Assembly: GCA_003615045.1 (NCBI GenBank) | Contig: ML014167.1 | Coordinates: 1 to 64,000, forward strand | From: Caulochytrium protostelioides | Taxonomy: Eukaryota; Chytridiomycota; Caulochytriomycetes; Caulochytriales; Caulochytriaceae | Reading direction: 5' to 3' | DNA length: 64,000 nucleotides | Shown: positions 7,509 through 17,900 of the stretch, in pieces | Numbering within the stretch: the first letter of the stretch is position 1 | How the letters are laid out: every line of letters starts with the position of its first letter | Program-made: the position numbers and the translations under genes | The notes under the pieces: model-generated | What the model was told of the DNA's origin: nothing | The model's input: only the letters and a program-made list of their open reading frames with translations | Databases searched by the model: none

Positions 7509-9494
7509 TTAGATCATGACCGCCCGACCAGCCGCCACCCTGGTGTGCAGGTCGGCCTCGCCCTTCATGCCGGTTTCGGACATCACCGGCGGGCGAGTGA
7601 TGTGGCGGAGGAGGTTTTGGCATGTTCCACCCAGGCCGCCCACGTTCATCGCCGCCATGGTCCCGCTGAACGCGCGCACCAGCGTCGCCAACCCGGGGAA
7701 GCGGACCTGATCGCCCATGGACAACCACGGGGTGTCCATGTCCTTGAGGCGCTCGCGCAGCTCGAAGAGCGTCTTGCTAGGATCAGCGGCCTGGTCGACC
7801 AGCAGATGAGCCTCCTCCAGGGGCCATACTGTCTTCAGACGGGAGGCGACAACGGCCTCACGCAGCCACGTCTCCCAATTCGGGATGTCCTTGATACGAT
7901 CGTAGAGCACCAGGGCCACCGTATGGGCTTCCGTCGCGTCCTCCAGCACCTTGCTCAAAATCACCGGGTGGTCCTGCAGAAGGAACTGGGATCTCGCATC
8001 CACACCCGTGTACATCGTCTTTACGAAGACTCTGTAAGCCGCCTGGCCCTTGGAGCTCACCAGCAGCTTGTCCATGTCTTCCGGGATCGGTCGCCCGACT
8101 TGCTTCAATGTGCGCTTCACCACTTCGCGTCGGAATGCGAGGGGGTCGTTGGTGTTGTTCTTGCGTTCCTTGTGGGCGGCCTTGACCAGCTCAAAGAGCT
8201 GGCGTGGTGTCAGATCCTTCAGAAGCTGATCCAACGCCGGCTGTAGCTGGGACTTGACGCGCTGGTTGATTTGCTTGATGTCTTCGACGGGCTTGAAGTC
8301 CACCTTCGCATCGTCGTCCAAGCGCCGCATGGGCTCGGTCTCGGCCTCGTATTCGGGCAGCGCCGCCACGGCCTTGGCCAGGTGACCCTGCACGTAATGT
8401 TGCCACACGACCGTGAAAAAGAGATCCTGGACGGCTTCATACTTGGAAAACGGCGGCCAGTTGAAGTTGCCCAGCCCACGGACGCGGTCCCAGGCATCCC
8501 TGATAACCGCGGTGGCCTCACGGGAGGACGCGAGCAGCGCGGCCATCGCGGCATACGAGGGCTTCGCCTGTAGGTTCGGACCCATGATCTGATCATGGAA
8601 CTCCGCCCAGAATGCGGGCCACGTGTCGGCGCTGTCGAGCAGATCGTGGCGGCGAATAAAGAACTCGGTCAGCAGGTCTCTATCGGCCTGCGTCAGCTGA
8701 ACCAAGCGCTCGAGGACTACTTCCGGGTTGACGCCGACATGGGCGTCGAAGGTGACGTGCACAAACGTTCGCAGCTCCGGGAATTTGACCATAATGTGGC
8801 GGCGGGGCGAGCCGACCTCTGTGTGCGGCGCCGCGCGCGCCGTGGGCACGGCGGGCCCGTCGGTGGGGTCCACCGGTGTCGCATCACGTGGAGGCGTCGT
8901 CGGCGCATCGGCCAATCCATCCGACGACGACCCTTGTGGTGTGGCATCCGCCCGCGCCTGAGCGTCCGCCCGCGCCTGGGCTTCCGCCTGCGCCATGGCC
9001 GCATCCATGGGCGCGACAGCTGCCACGAGCGCTTGGTGGGTCATCGACTGGTCCTCCGGCGTGCTTTGGCGAAGCATCGGCATTTCTGGCCGGTTCACGT
9101 CGCCGCCTTGGCTCTCGCCGCCGGCGGCCGTCGGCTCCATAGTCGGCGCCGTCGGTGGGGCAGCTGGGTCCGCGATCGGCGCCGCGGCCGGTGGCGAGGT
9201 CGCGTCGGTGACTCGGACCGGCATTAACGATTGGCCCGTCGGTGGGAGCGTGGTATCAGAACTCTTGGCAAGACTAGACGGGTGGTCCGGCCCGTCCCAC
9301 TCGTCGCGCGACCATGCCGGTGCCGGCGCCTGTTTGCGACGGAACAGCATCGGCCCGCGGTGGCCGCTGCGGGGACGGGTGCTACGCTTCATGCGCTCGT
9401 TGGCGGGAGCCCTCGCATGCGTGAGGCATGCGCAGACGGCGAGCAGCACCATCAGCACGCACGCCCGGCCCGCCAGGGCCCTGAGAGACAGCAT
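7509..9494 (-). CDS. Secreted protein of unknown function (661 aa)
   Basis: I do not recognise this family. The N-terminus is a good signal peptide: a short basic start, a hydrophobic run LMVLLAVCACL at about residues 14-24, and a likely cleavage after THARA near residue 29. Residues 30-235 are Pro/Ala/Thr-rich and probably disordered. Residues 236-620 look like a folded, mostly helical domain rich in charged residues, with few aromatic clusters and almost no cysteine. No membrane anchor, repeats or catalytic motif is obvious. The ATG at 9494 is chosen because it opens directly onto the signal sequence. It converges on the duplicated CLPTM1 tail, with only about 10 bases between. A secreted or vacuolar lineage-specific protein is the safest reading. 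Confidence 0.72.
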   Translation of the reverse strand: MLSLRALAGRACVLMVLLAVCACLTHARAPANERMKRSTRPRSGHRGPMLFRRKQAPAPAWSRDEWDGPDHPSSLAKSSDTTLPPTGQSLMPVRVTDATSPPAAAPIADPAAPPTAPTMEPTAAGGESQGGDVNRPEMPMLRQSTPEDQSMTHQALVAAVAPMDAAMAQAEAQARADAQARADATPQGSSSDGLADAPTTPPRDATPVDPTDGPAVPTARAAPHTEVGSPRRHIMVKFPELRTFVHVTFDAHVGVNPEVVLERLVQLTQADRDLLTEFFIRRHDLLDSADTWPAFWAEFHDQIMGPNLQAKPSYAAMAALLASSREATAVIRDAWDRVRGLGNFNWPPFSKYEAVQDLFFTVVWQHYVQGHLAKAVAALPEYEAETEPMRRLDDDAKVDFKPVEDIKQINQRVKSQLQPALDQLLKDLTPRQLFELVKAAHKERKNNTNDPLAFRREVVKRTLKQVGRPIPEDMDKLLVSSKGQAAYRVFVKTMYTGVDARSQFLLQDHPVILSKVLEDATEAHTVALVLYDRIKDIPNWETWLREAVVASRLKTVWPLEEAHLLVDQAADPSKTLFELRERLKDMDTPWLSMGDQVRFPGLATLVRAFSGTMAAMNVGGLGGTCQNLLRHITRPPVMSETGMKGEADLHTRVAAGRAVMI

Positions 9495-11527
9495 GGCGGT
9501 AGAAGGAGCGAGTCACTATCAAGAAGTTGGCTTGAAGAAAGAGGGCGAGAAGAAACAGAGCGAGTCGGGGGTCATAAAAGCAAGTCGCAAGCGTCGGGAA
9601 TCGTATGGATGAGCGGAGTTTGGGGACGGGAGGGGGGCGCCAGAGCGGGGTTTCAGGTCAAATGAGCGAATAAGCGCTGCCCGGGTCGTCTGCGGGCACG
9701 TATGCCAGTGCGCCGGGAGATCGATACGGCGATCATAACATCGTCGAATGGGTTTGAGGCATCACGAACCATCCCCCCGTGGTGCGAGTGAAAGGCGCGT
9801 CTCCTGTCCATGCGTGGCGTGACATCCTACGTGTGAGCCGTTCGCTCGTTCGTGCTATTTATGCCGCGGGCGCATGGCACCCGACGGGGCAGGCTGGCCA
9901 TCCCATGTCCGCTTCTGTGCCGTCGTCGTCGGTCCTCCCATCCATGCCATCCATTGCCCAACGGGTCCAAGCACGTCTGCTATATGCCTTCTCGCCAAGA
10001 CGCCTAGAAGTCTTCAGATCCGAAAGAATTCTCTTGGCGCTGCTTCTCCATCGGCCTCACGTCGTTGGCCCCCCTTTCTCTTTTCGCCCTGTTTGCACGC
10101 CATCGTGCCGAGAGGCCGCCCACGGCGTCATCAGCGGTGTCCCCCTGCCCATCGAGCCTGGCCGAGCCGAGCGCGCGCGCGGCGGACCTGCTCCGCTTGT
10201 TCCCCATGCAGCCGGCGCGGCGCGTCGGTCGAGGCAGCACGGCCCTCGCGCCCGTCCGTGCATTGCCCTCCCTCCCCGACACCCCCGGTTGTGGAGCTCC
10301 TTTGAGGGGCCTCGCGCGGCGCCTTCGTCGCAGACCTCGGTGGGCCGCTACGGAAGCACGTATGGTCTGACCCGCGGCGAGACGGCTCGACGGGCCAGGC
10401 GCACCGGCGATGGGTCGACCGCAGCGCATCGCCTCGGTGCGCGCGTCTGCTCTGCAAATCTGCATGCCGCGCAAGCCTTCGTCTCGACCTTTCCGCGTCT
10501 TGCAGTATGTACGGCTCCCGGAAGGCCGGATCCGACACGCAGCAGGCCCTTTCTTCCCTTCCGCAGCGCAGTCGGCCTGGGATGCGCCACCGGCGATGAC
10601 GAACCTCTCCCTCCTCTCAGCTGCGGCGCCGCGAAGCGGCCGGGGTTGCTGAGAAAGGCCGCCATGCGGACGTGACAGAACCGAAAAGGGGATGTATGAA
10701 AAGTGTCGGAGTTTTTCGTTTCTTTTGATTCTTTTTCATCAAGTCGAGGGTGTCACGACGCGTCATGCTTCGTCAGGTCGGCGGCAGACCGTGTAGTCGC
10801 TCTCTTGAAACTATCGTTTTCAGCGCGACCACGCGTCATGGCGCAGGGGTTGAATTTCCGAATGGGGTGGTCGAAATCACGGCCAAGGCCGTCGTGATCG
10901 TCTCGTGGGGTCTCGTCGAGGCTGCGATCGCCCGGCCTCGTCCGGCCGCTCAATGGCATCTTGTGGGATGCAGGGGGCGGACGCGATGATGGGTCGGAGT
11001 TTCACGTGGCCACAGCTCCCACCCACCCCCGCGTCCTTGCTTCACCGCGTCCCCCTCTCAGATGTGCCGATGCTGACGCCGGTTGGGATTTCACCTAAGG
11101 CTTCGGCGCGCATGATGGCCCAGGCGCAAGAACACCCCCGACCACCACAACAAGGGGCCACATCGGCGTCGCGCCTTGGCCAGCGACCGGGTCGATGGGC
11201 CGTTCGGGTGAGCTGAAGCGAGCGAGGCCCCTCATGACGGCCCTCTCGAGGATACCGCATCATGACGGCCCATGGGTTATGCATGTTGCGATAGCATCCG
11301 AAAAGACAAACACCGGGTATACGTGCCTTACGCGCGGTGCGTCCTGCAGCAAACGAAGGATCGCTACAGCATCACGAGAAGGCTGGGATCTCGAGGGGCG
11401 CTCGCGTGGCAGGCGGGCCCGGCGCCTTCGCCGATCCCTCCGGCGTCCCCATCGCGGCCGGGGGTCCTCTGCATCGGATCGGTAGCGCTCCTGCTGCTAC
11501 TTCTGCTACGTCACCAAGCCCCCCAGT
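9495..11527. other. Two-kb intergenic region
   Basis: Separates two divergently transcribed genes and should carry both promoters. Open frames exist on both strands (for example 9779-10675) but they begin at non-ATG codons, overlap each other and show no domain, so I do not call them. Confidence 0.5.
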
Positions 11528-13687
11528 ATGGCCTCCCACGAGCGGTGGGCCCTGGCCTGCGATCTGCTGGACGCCCGCGTCCGCGCTCTGCCCGCGCCGC
11601 TGTACGAGCGGCTCTGCCAGCGTCTGGCGCCCGGCGGCGCTGCCGCGCACGCCCGCGGCCTTCGCCTTGCCCAGGCCTGCCGCAGCCCCGACACCACCGC
11701 TCAAGTCCACCTCGCCGCCCGCGCGCGCCGACGGCCTGCCAACGCCGCCTCGAGCGCCGGATCAACTGCCTCGCTCGCGTCGTCCGAAACGGCGTCCACG
11801 GCAGCGCTGCGAAGCTCGACGGCGTCGCCTCCGTCGGCGGGATCGGCGGCGTCGTTGGCATCGGCGCCGCGACGGCGGTCGCGCGGCCTCCGCGGCCGCG
11901 TGGCCACCCGGTCCGGCGGCAGCTCCCGCGCGGGCTCGCAAGCGGGGTCCCTGCCGTCGTCGCTGCGCTCGACGCCGCGCGTCTCAGTCGGAGCGTCCGC
12001 GCCTCGCCCACTCGCCGGCACCGATCTGCGGCTCATGCTGGGCGATGGCCTGCTCCCTGCGGAGTCGATCGCTGACCGGTCGCCGCGGTCGGCTGCCCCT
12101 TCCTCGGGCGCGACCACGTGGGTGGCCGGCCGGCCGCCCCCGCTCTCTGCCGGGGACGGCACCGCCCGTGCGCTCGGTACGAGGGCCGTCAGCGCCTCTC
12201 CGGTGCCCGGTGCCCCACCCCACTGCGCTTCCGCACTCACGGCAGCGTCGGCTTCGGCGTCGCCCACGGGGTCCTCCACGGCATCCCTCGCTTCCGTGGC
12301 CACCGCCACCTCGGCCAACGCCGTCGCCTCAGCGCTCACGTCGCCCCCGACATCCACGGCGACGAGCGCCGCCACCGCCACGGCCGCCATGGCCCCCTTG
12401 CTGCTCCCCCACATCGGACGGACCTCGTCGACTCACAACACCTCGGCAGCCGCTGAAGCGGCTGCTGCGGCTGCCTCGGAGCAGGCAGCCGCGACGACAA
12501 CACCCTTGCCGCCCTCTCCGCGCGTCCGCCGCGGTGCCACGGCCACGGGCGCGTCCGTGGCGATGAAATTGGTCGCCGGCCACGCGCCCGTCTTCACGCG
12601 GCGCCCGTCTGAGGGCAAGTCCGCGACTCCTCAGGAGTGTCGACGCGCAAGAGCGGCGGCGACGGGGACGGCGGCAGCCGCAGCCGCAGCAACCGCGGGC
12701 GCGACGGCGACGGCGATGCTGAGCCGGAAAGGTGAGCTGCGGCGGACCGTCTCGGAGTTGCAGCAACAGATCACGCGGCTCGGATACAACCATCTGGGCG
12801 CCCTCTTCTGGGAGATCGATAAGAAGCGGTCGCTGCACACGCTGCTCAGCAAAGGCCACGCGATCCTGGCGGGCGGACTGCCCATCAAGTGCCTCGAGGC
12901 CGTCATGGCCGCGCTGGATCTGACCCAGGGGATGCGCGACCTCCAGCGCGTGGCGCTCGGGTTCGAAAGCGTTGAGTGGCCCGCGCCACCCCCGTCGCCC
13001 CCCGCCGCCACGGGGTCCGCGATGGCGGGCAGGGCTGATGGCGAGTCGACCGCGACGCTGCCGTTCGAGCCCATGCGGCTCGCGGAACCCGCGAATGCTA
13101 GAACAGGCCCGGGCGGCGGGTCGGCATCCGACTCCGCTCGCGTCTCGGTGGCGAGCGCGCCCGTCGCTCGGTCCGCACCGCCGGTGCCGGCCGTCGCAGG
13201 ACCGGCCGTCTCGCCACGGTGGGGTCCGTCCCACCGGCACATCGTGCTCGCCGTCGGCTTCCGCGGCGACTGGGCGGCCATGGGCCTCTCGCGCCGCTCG
13301 ACGCTCATGTACAAGCCGATGCACTACCCCTCGCTCAGCCGTCTCATTGACGCGTTTCTCGCCGGATACCACGACGTGCGCCACCGCGTCGTCAGCGTCC
13401 GCGTCTCCGATCTGATTCCGCACGAGCCGGGCTGCGCCACCATGGTGGACTGGTCGCATCTGCGGCTGCCGCAGGCCGGCTGGGAGGCGCCGTTCCTGCC
13501 GTCCGCAGCAAGGATGGCCGCCTCGGCCACGGCGCATCGTAGTGACGCCGCTACGCCGTCGGCCGTGCCGTCGGCCGTGCCGTCGGCCGTGCCGTCGGCT
13601 GTGCGCGGTCCGCCACAGGTCCTCTCAGCGCGTGATCAGCAGGCCGTGTCCCAGTTCGAAAGGCGCCTCCGTGCGACAGGTGCCTAG
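11528..13687 (+). CDS. Vasohibin-like tubulin tyrosine carboxypeptidase
   Basis: The C-terminal third matches the vasohibin fold, a transglutaminase-like cysteine protease that removes the terminal tyrosine of alpha-tubulin. Family landmarks appear in order: LGYNHLGALFWEI, LPIKCLEAV with the catalytic Cys at residue 455, RHIVLAV with the catalytic His at 571, and GLSRRSTLMYKP with the Ser at 588. The His-to-Ser distance of 17 equals that in human VASH1 (His204, Ser221). Between Cys and His there is a Pro/Ala-rich insert of about 80 residues absent from animal enzymes. Residues 1-400 are long Ala/Ser/Thr-rich low complexity. The C-terminus carries four SAVP units encoded by a 12-bp repeat (13559-13606). 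I see no gene for the partner SVBP, which would be very small. The start at 11528 is the first ATG of the frame. Confidence 0.86.
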   Translation: MASHERWALACDLLDARVRALPAPLYERLCQRLAPGGAAAHARGLRLAQACRSPDTTAQVHLAARARRRPANAASSAGSTASLASSETASTAALRSSTASPPSAGSAASLASAPRRRSRGLRGRVATRSGGSSRAGSQAGSLPSSLRSTPRVSVGASAPRPLAGTDLRLMLGDGLLPAESIADRSPRSAAPSSGATTWVAGRPPPLSAGDGTARALGTRAVSASPVPGAPPHCASALTAASASASPTGSSTASLASVATATSANAVASALTSPPTSTATSAATATAAMAPLLLPHIGRTSSTHNTSAAAEAAAAAASEQAAATTTPLPPSPRVRRGATATGASVAMKLVAGHAPVFTRRPSEGKSATPQECRRARAAATGTAAAAAAATAGATATAMLSRKGELRRTVSELQQQITRLGYNHLGALFWEIDKKRSLHTLLSKGHAILAGGLPIKCLEAVMAALDLTQGMRDLQRVALGFESVEWPAPPPSPPAATGSAMAGRADGESTATLPFEPMRLAEPANARTGPGGGSASDSARVSVASAPVARSAPPVPAVAGPAVSPRWGPSHRHIVLAVGFRGDWAAMGLSRRSTLMYKPMHYPSLSRLIDAFLAGYHDVRHRVVSVRVSDLIPHEPGCATMVDWSHLRLPQAGWEAPFLPSAARMAASATAHRSDAATPSAVPSAVPSAVPSAVRGPPQVLSARDQQAVSQFERRLRATGA

Positions 13688-14934
13688 CGGCTTGAGCGTC
13701 CGCCGCCCATGGCCTGAGAGCCGGCACGCCGCAAGCGGCTGGCGGCCTTTTTCGCTTTTCGTTGTTGAATGCATCATGTGGGCTGAGCATCCAGCGGCGT
13801 CGTCTCCGCCCGCCCGGCCGCCCATGGCCCGGCCCAACGATCGGCAGGGCGCGTGGCGGTGTTTCAAATCGAAGCGCGGCTCCGGCGTCCGTCCTGGCGC
13901 ACCGTCGGATGCGGGGTATGGCCAAGGCGCGCTGGTCACGCCTCTCGTCGTCGCCGCAGCAGGAGCGCCAGGAGCAGCCGGGGAAATGCCCTGTGCAGCG
14001 TCGGTTGCGCGGAGCGGGTCGCCGGCAGAGTCGGACGGGCATCGGGTCGGGTCGCGTGGGACTGAGTCGATGAGGACCGAAGGCAGGAATCGAATGGGGT
14101 TGGTACGACATCACCCGTCGACGGCGACGATCGACGGCCGACTCGACAGCCATGGTCAATCCCGTGGGCGGCATCGGTGGGCACCGGACGGCATGGGCTC
14201 GCTGCGGCGCCAGACCCTCAAGCACAGGACGTGAATGCGCCGTGAGACGACGAGCAAAGCCGCCAGCCGTGGAAGCGGTTGCCGCCATGCCTTACACCGT
14301 CGCGACCGCGGCAAAGACGGGTCGATGCTCGGAATGGCGTCGTCACCCGATCACCATTCTGCCAAACTCCGCTCCATACGGACGATGGGATCAGTTCCAA
14401 GCCCACGTGAAGGTTTCCCGTGAGTCGTGCATCCGCGTACCCAATCGACGCATCCTCAGCGTGGTCATTGCTGAGCTCATCCTTCAGCCGTGGCGGATCC
14501 ATCACTGCAGCCGTGAGCCATCGCCGTCTGCCTTCTGCATCCTGCCTGCTGCATCCCGTCTTCTCCATGCTCATGTGACTGCCTGGCCCCAGATCTCCGT
14601 TTTCCGCCATAGGCGAGCCGCACGCCGCCGGCCCAGCCACCGATTCTGCATAGTGTTGACGCCGACGAGCCCGCGACCTGTCTGCTCTCCATCCGCCCAC
14701 ACAACGCCGCGGCGCGTCGCCCCGTCTCCGCCGGTGCGCGCGGATCCCCCGGGACGCATGCCAAGCCGGCGGCGTGCGCAGCGGGCTCTCCCCTCCTGGG
14801 CCCGGCTTCGTGGCTCGACGACGACCGTCGCGGGCGTGCACGCTCATCTGGGTGCCCGTCTGCCGGCACGTGCTCCCGCTCACGAGGGGACTCTGCCCGC
14901 GGGGCCGGCGCCGCGAGCCGCGTGATCGGCGCTG
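13688..14934. other. Intergenic region between the vasohibin-like and WD40 genes
   Basis: About 1.2 kb with the 3' end of the vasohibin-like gene and the 5' region of the WD40 gene. Overlapping frames on both strands have no recognisable content. I see no RNA gene or repeat. Confidence 0.5.
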
Positions 14935-17868
14935 ATGCACGACCTGGCTCGAGCAGGCGGGAGGCCCGCCGCGGCCACCGCCGCGCTCTCGCCGGCCGCC
15001 CGGCTGCCGCAGCTCGACGCCGCGTCACCGCCGCAGTCGGCGTTGGCGTCGCCGTCGTCGTGCGATGCCGTCGAGGACAGCGCCGGCCGGGAGGCGCCGG
15101 CGGGCGAGGTGCCCGGCGACCGGCCCCCGTCCGCCAAGATGTCGCGACCCGGGGCCTCAATCGCGCCGCTGCTTCCGGCGGCGCCGTCGACATCGTCGAT
15201 CGACACCGTCGGGACGACCCCCGCGGTGCGGTCCGGATCGGCTGCCGTGGCGATCGTCGCGCCGCCCGCGCCGCCTTCCGGCAACCTCATGCCTCGCTAC
15301 CTGCCGCCCGCCGGCGTCCTGCCGACCCTGAGCATCCACCAGTTCGAGTCGCTCATGAAGCGGTTCCAGCAGCCTGAACTCCTGGAGGACCCCCGCCGGA
15401 TGGATGGGGGCGTCGACGGCGGCGCTGATGGTGACGCTGACGATGCCGACGCCGACGACGCCGCCGCGACGGCGGCGGACCCGCAGGCCAGAATGCACAC
15501 GGCGGCGCTGGGCCTGACGCTGCCGCAGTTCACGCAGGCCGTGCTCGACGTGCTGGGCCCGCAGGCGGTCGGCAGCGACCAGATCGCGCTGCTGTACATG
15601 AAGGTCGACGCGGCGAGCACGGGCCGCATGACCTGGGACGCGTTCGCGTCGTTCATGACGGCGTCCAGCATCGGCCTGACGGTCCCCGAGCCCCAAGCCA
15701 CGCGGGCCTCGCGCCACAACGCCCACAACGGGCTCCGCGAAGTCCGCGGCGACAGTATCATCGAAACGAGTTTCGTCCACCAGCCCAACCTGGGCGGGAG
15801 CTCGCCGCACCGCGATCTGATTGTGCGCATCGAGTGGGTGCCCAAGGAGAACAAGTACGTGACCGTCAGTCGTGACGGTAAAGTCGGGCTTTGGACCGCG
15901 AGCCTGCAGCTGTTCCGCTCCCTCTCGCTGCGCGAGCTGCACGCATCGCCGACATCGTGGGTCACGGCGATGTGCATGATCAAGACGGCCACGCTCAACG
16001 CGCTCGTCACGGCGACGGACGACGGCCAGATCACCGTTTGGGATATCTGGTCCATCCGGCCACGCGCGGTCGTGCGGATCACCAGCCTCGAGGCCAACGT
16101 GCGCTGTTTCGGGTTCGCGGACCTCATTGCGGAGGAAAACAAGATCCTGTTGCTCTGGGGCGACACCGCGGGCTACGTCAGTATCCTCTCGATGCTGCCG
16201 CAGGCGTTCTCTGTCAACACCGAAGCCGCCAGCTGGGTGCCCTTCACGGCCAAAAGCCTGTTGGGCGACCTGGAAACGGCGCCCCACGGCCTGGCTCTCG
16301 CACGGCGGAAAGTCCATGCCGACTGGGTTGAGCACATCCAGTACTACCCGGAGCTGCAGAGCTGGGTCTCGTGCTGCAACCGCGGCGAGCGCTCCGTTGT
16401 GCTGGGCGACCCGCACCGCCGTTCGATCCGCGCGATCCATATCGACAAGGGCGCCCACGTCTTTGATTTCTGCCGCCGGCCCTCGTTCCTCGTGACCGGC
16501 GGCCGCAGCAAGCTCCTCATGCTGTGGAACCCCTACATCCTCAACAAGCCCGCGGGCCAGATCGCCGGGCATACCTCGGGCATCGCGCAGATCGTCGTCG
16601 ACCAGGACGATGGCTACATCATCTCGTGCGGCGAGGACAAGACGATCATGATCCACGAAGTCCGGCTGATGACATGCTTGTTCTCGATGACCGACAAGCT
16701 CTCGCGGCGGCCCGAGAACACGCTGACGAGCCTCTTCTACGCATCGCGGACGGCCGAGGTGCTGGTCTGCTGCACAGGCATCGAGGTCGTGGCGCGATTG
16801 CGGCGCGAGCACCGCAGCGGCGTGCAAAGCCACGCGACCGCCGTCCACGCGGTGCTCTACAACGACCACTTCCACCACGTGGTCTCGACCGACCTCCACG
16901 GGAACGTCACGGTCTGGGACATCGGGACCGGCAACCCCGTCTTCCAATTCTACGAAACGCACGGGCCTAACGAAAGCGTGCTCGCGATGGCGTTTGACGA
17001 AAGCGGCCGCCGCCTCATCACCGCGGGCGCTGCCGACGGTCGGATCAAGTTCTGGAACGCCAACACGGGACAGCTGCTCAAGACGATCACCCGCGTCAAC
17101 AAGTACGAGGTCAACCAGCTCATGTACCACCAATCGCAGATCTTGACGGCCGACGGCAAGCGCGGTGTCGCCATCTACCACGATCGCCTCGTCGACGCCG
17201 CGCCGCGGACTCTGCCGGGGCGGTCCTCGAGCCTCCACGGGTGCCGCCCGCACAACGACGATATCACGGGCCTCGCCTTCTTCCCGCCACGCACGGTCGT
17301 CTCGAGCAGTCTCGACGGTGTCGTGATCGTCTGGGACCTCGAAACGGGCAGTGCCAAGGGTAATCTTGACTTCGAGCGTCGCGAGCCGATCCCGGCGCCC
17401 GCGCCCTCCGCCGCGGCGCTCGGGTCTCGCCTCGGCTCGGCGTCATCCGAACCGGCCGACCCGCTCGCCGACCTCGACCTGAGCGGCAGACGCTCTGTCC
17501 AAGGCGTGCTCGCGCTGCGCATTCCGTGCCTGCAGCCGAGCGATCTCCAAACCAGCTACGCCAACCTGTACGCCATGGGCGCGACGGCGCCCCTCCACGC
17601 GTCGACGTCGGGCACGACGGCCACGGCGCTGCGTGATCTCGTGATGGTCGCGCACGGCGATATCACCCTCCGCATCTGGGACCTCGCGACGGCGCGACTC
17701 CTCAAGACCGTGGCTCTCGGCGCGGCGCCGGGCAGCGGCCGTCTCGCGGCGCTCGCGCTGAGCGCCGACCAGACGCGGCTCCTGCTCGGCACCTCCACCG
17801 GTCTGATCCTGATGGTCGAAGTCGATCACCTCGTCCTCGCCTCGGCTGCCGCCGCCGCCGCCACCGCT

Positions 17869-17900
<32 letters not shown>

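Noticed and set aside
9779-10675. 298-codon plus-strand frame
   Set aside because: Begins with GTG, no ATG near a conserved segment, Arg/Pro/Ser-rich, overlapped by equally long minus-strand frames.
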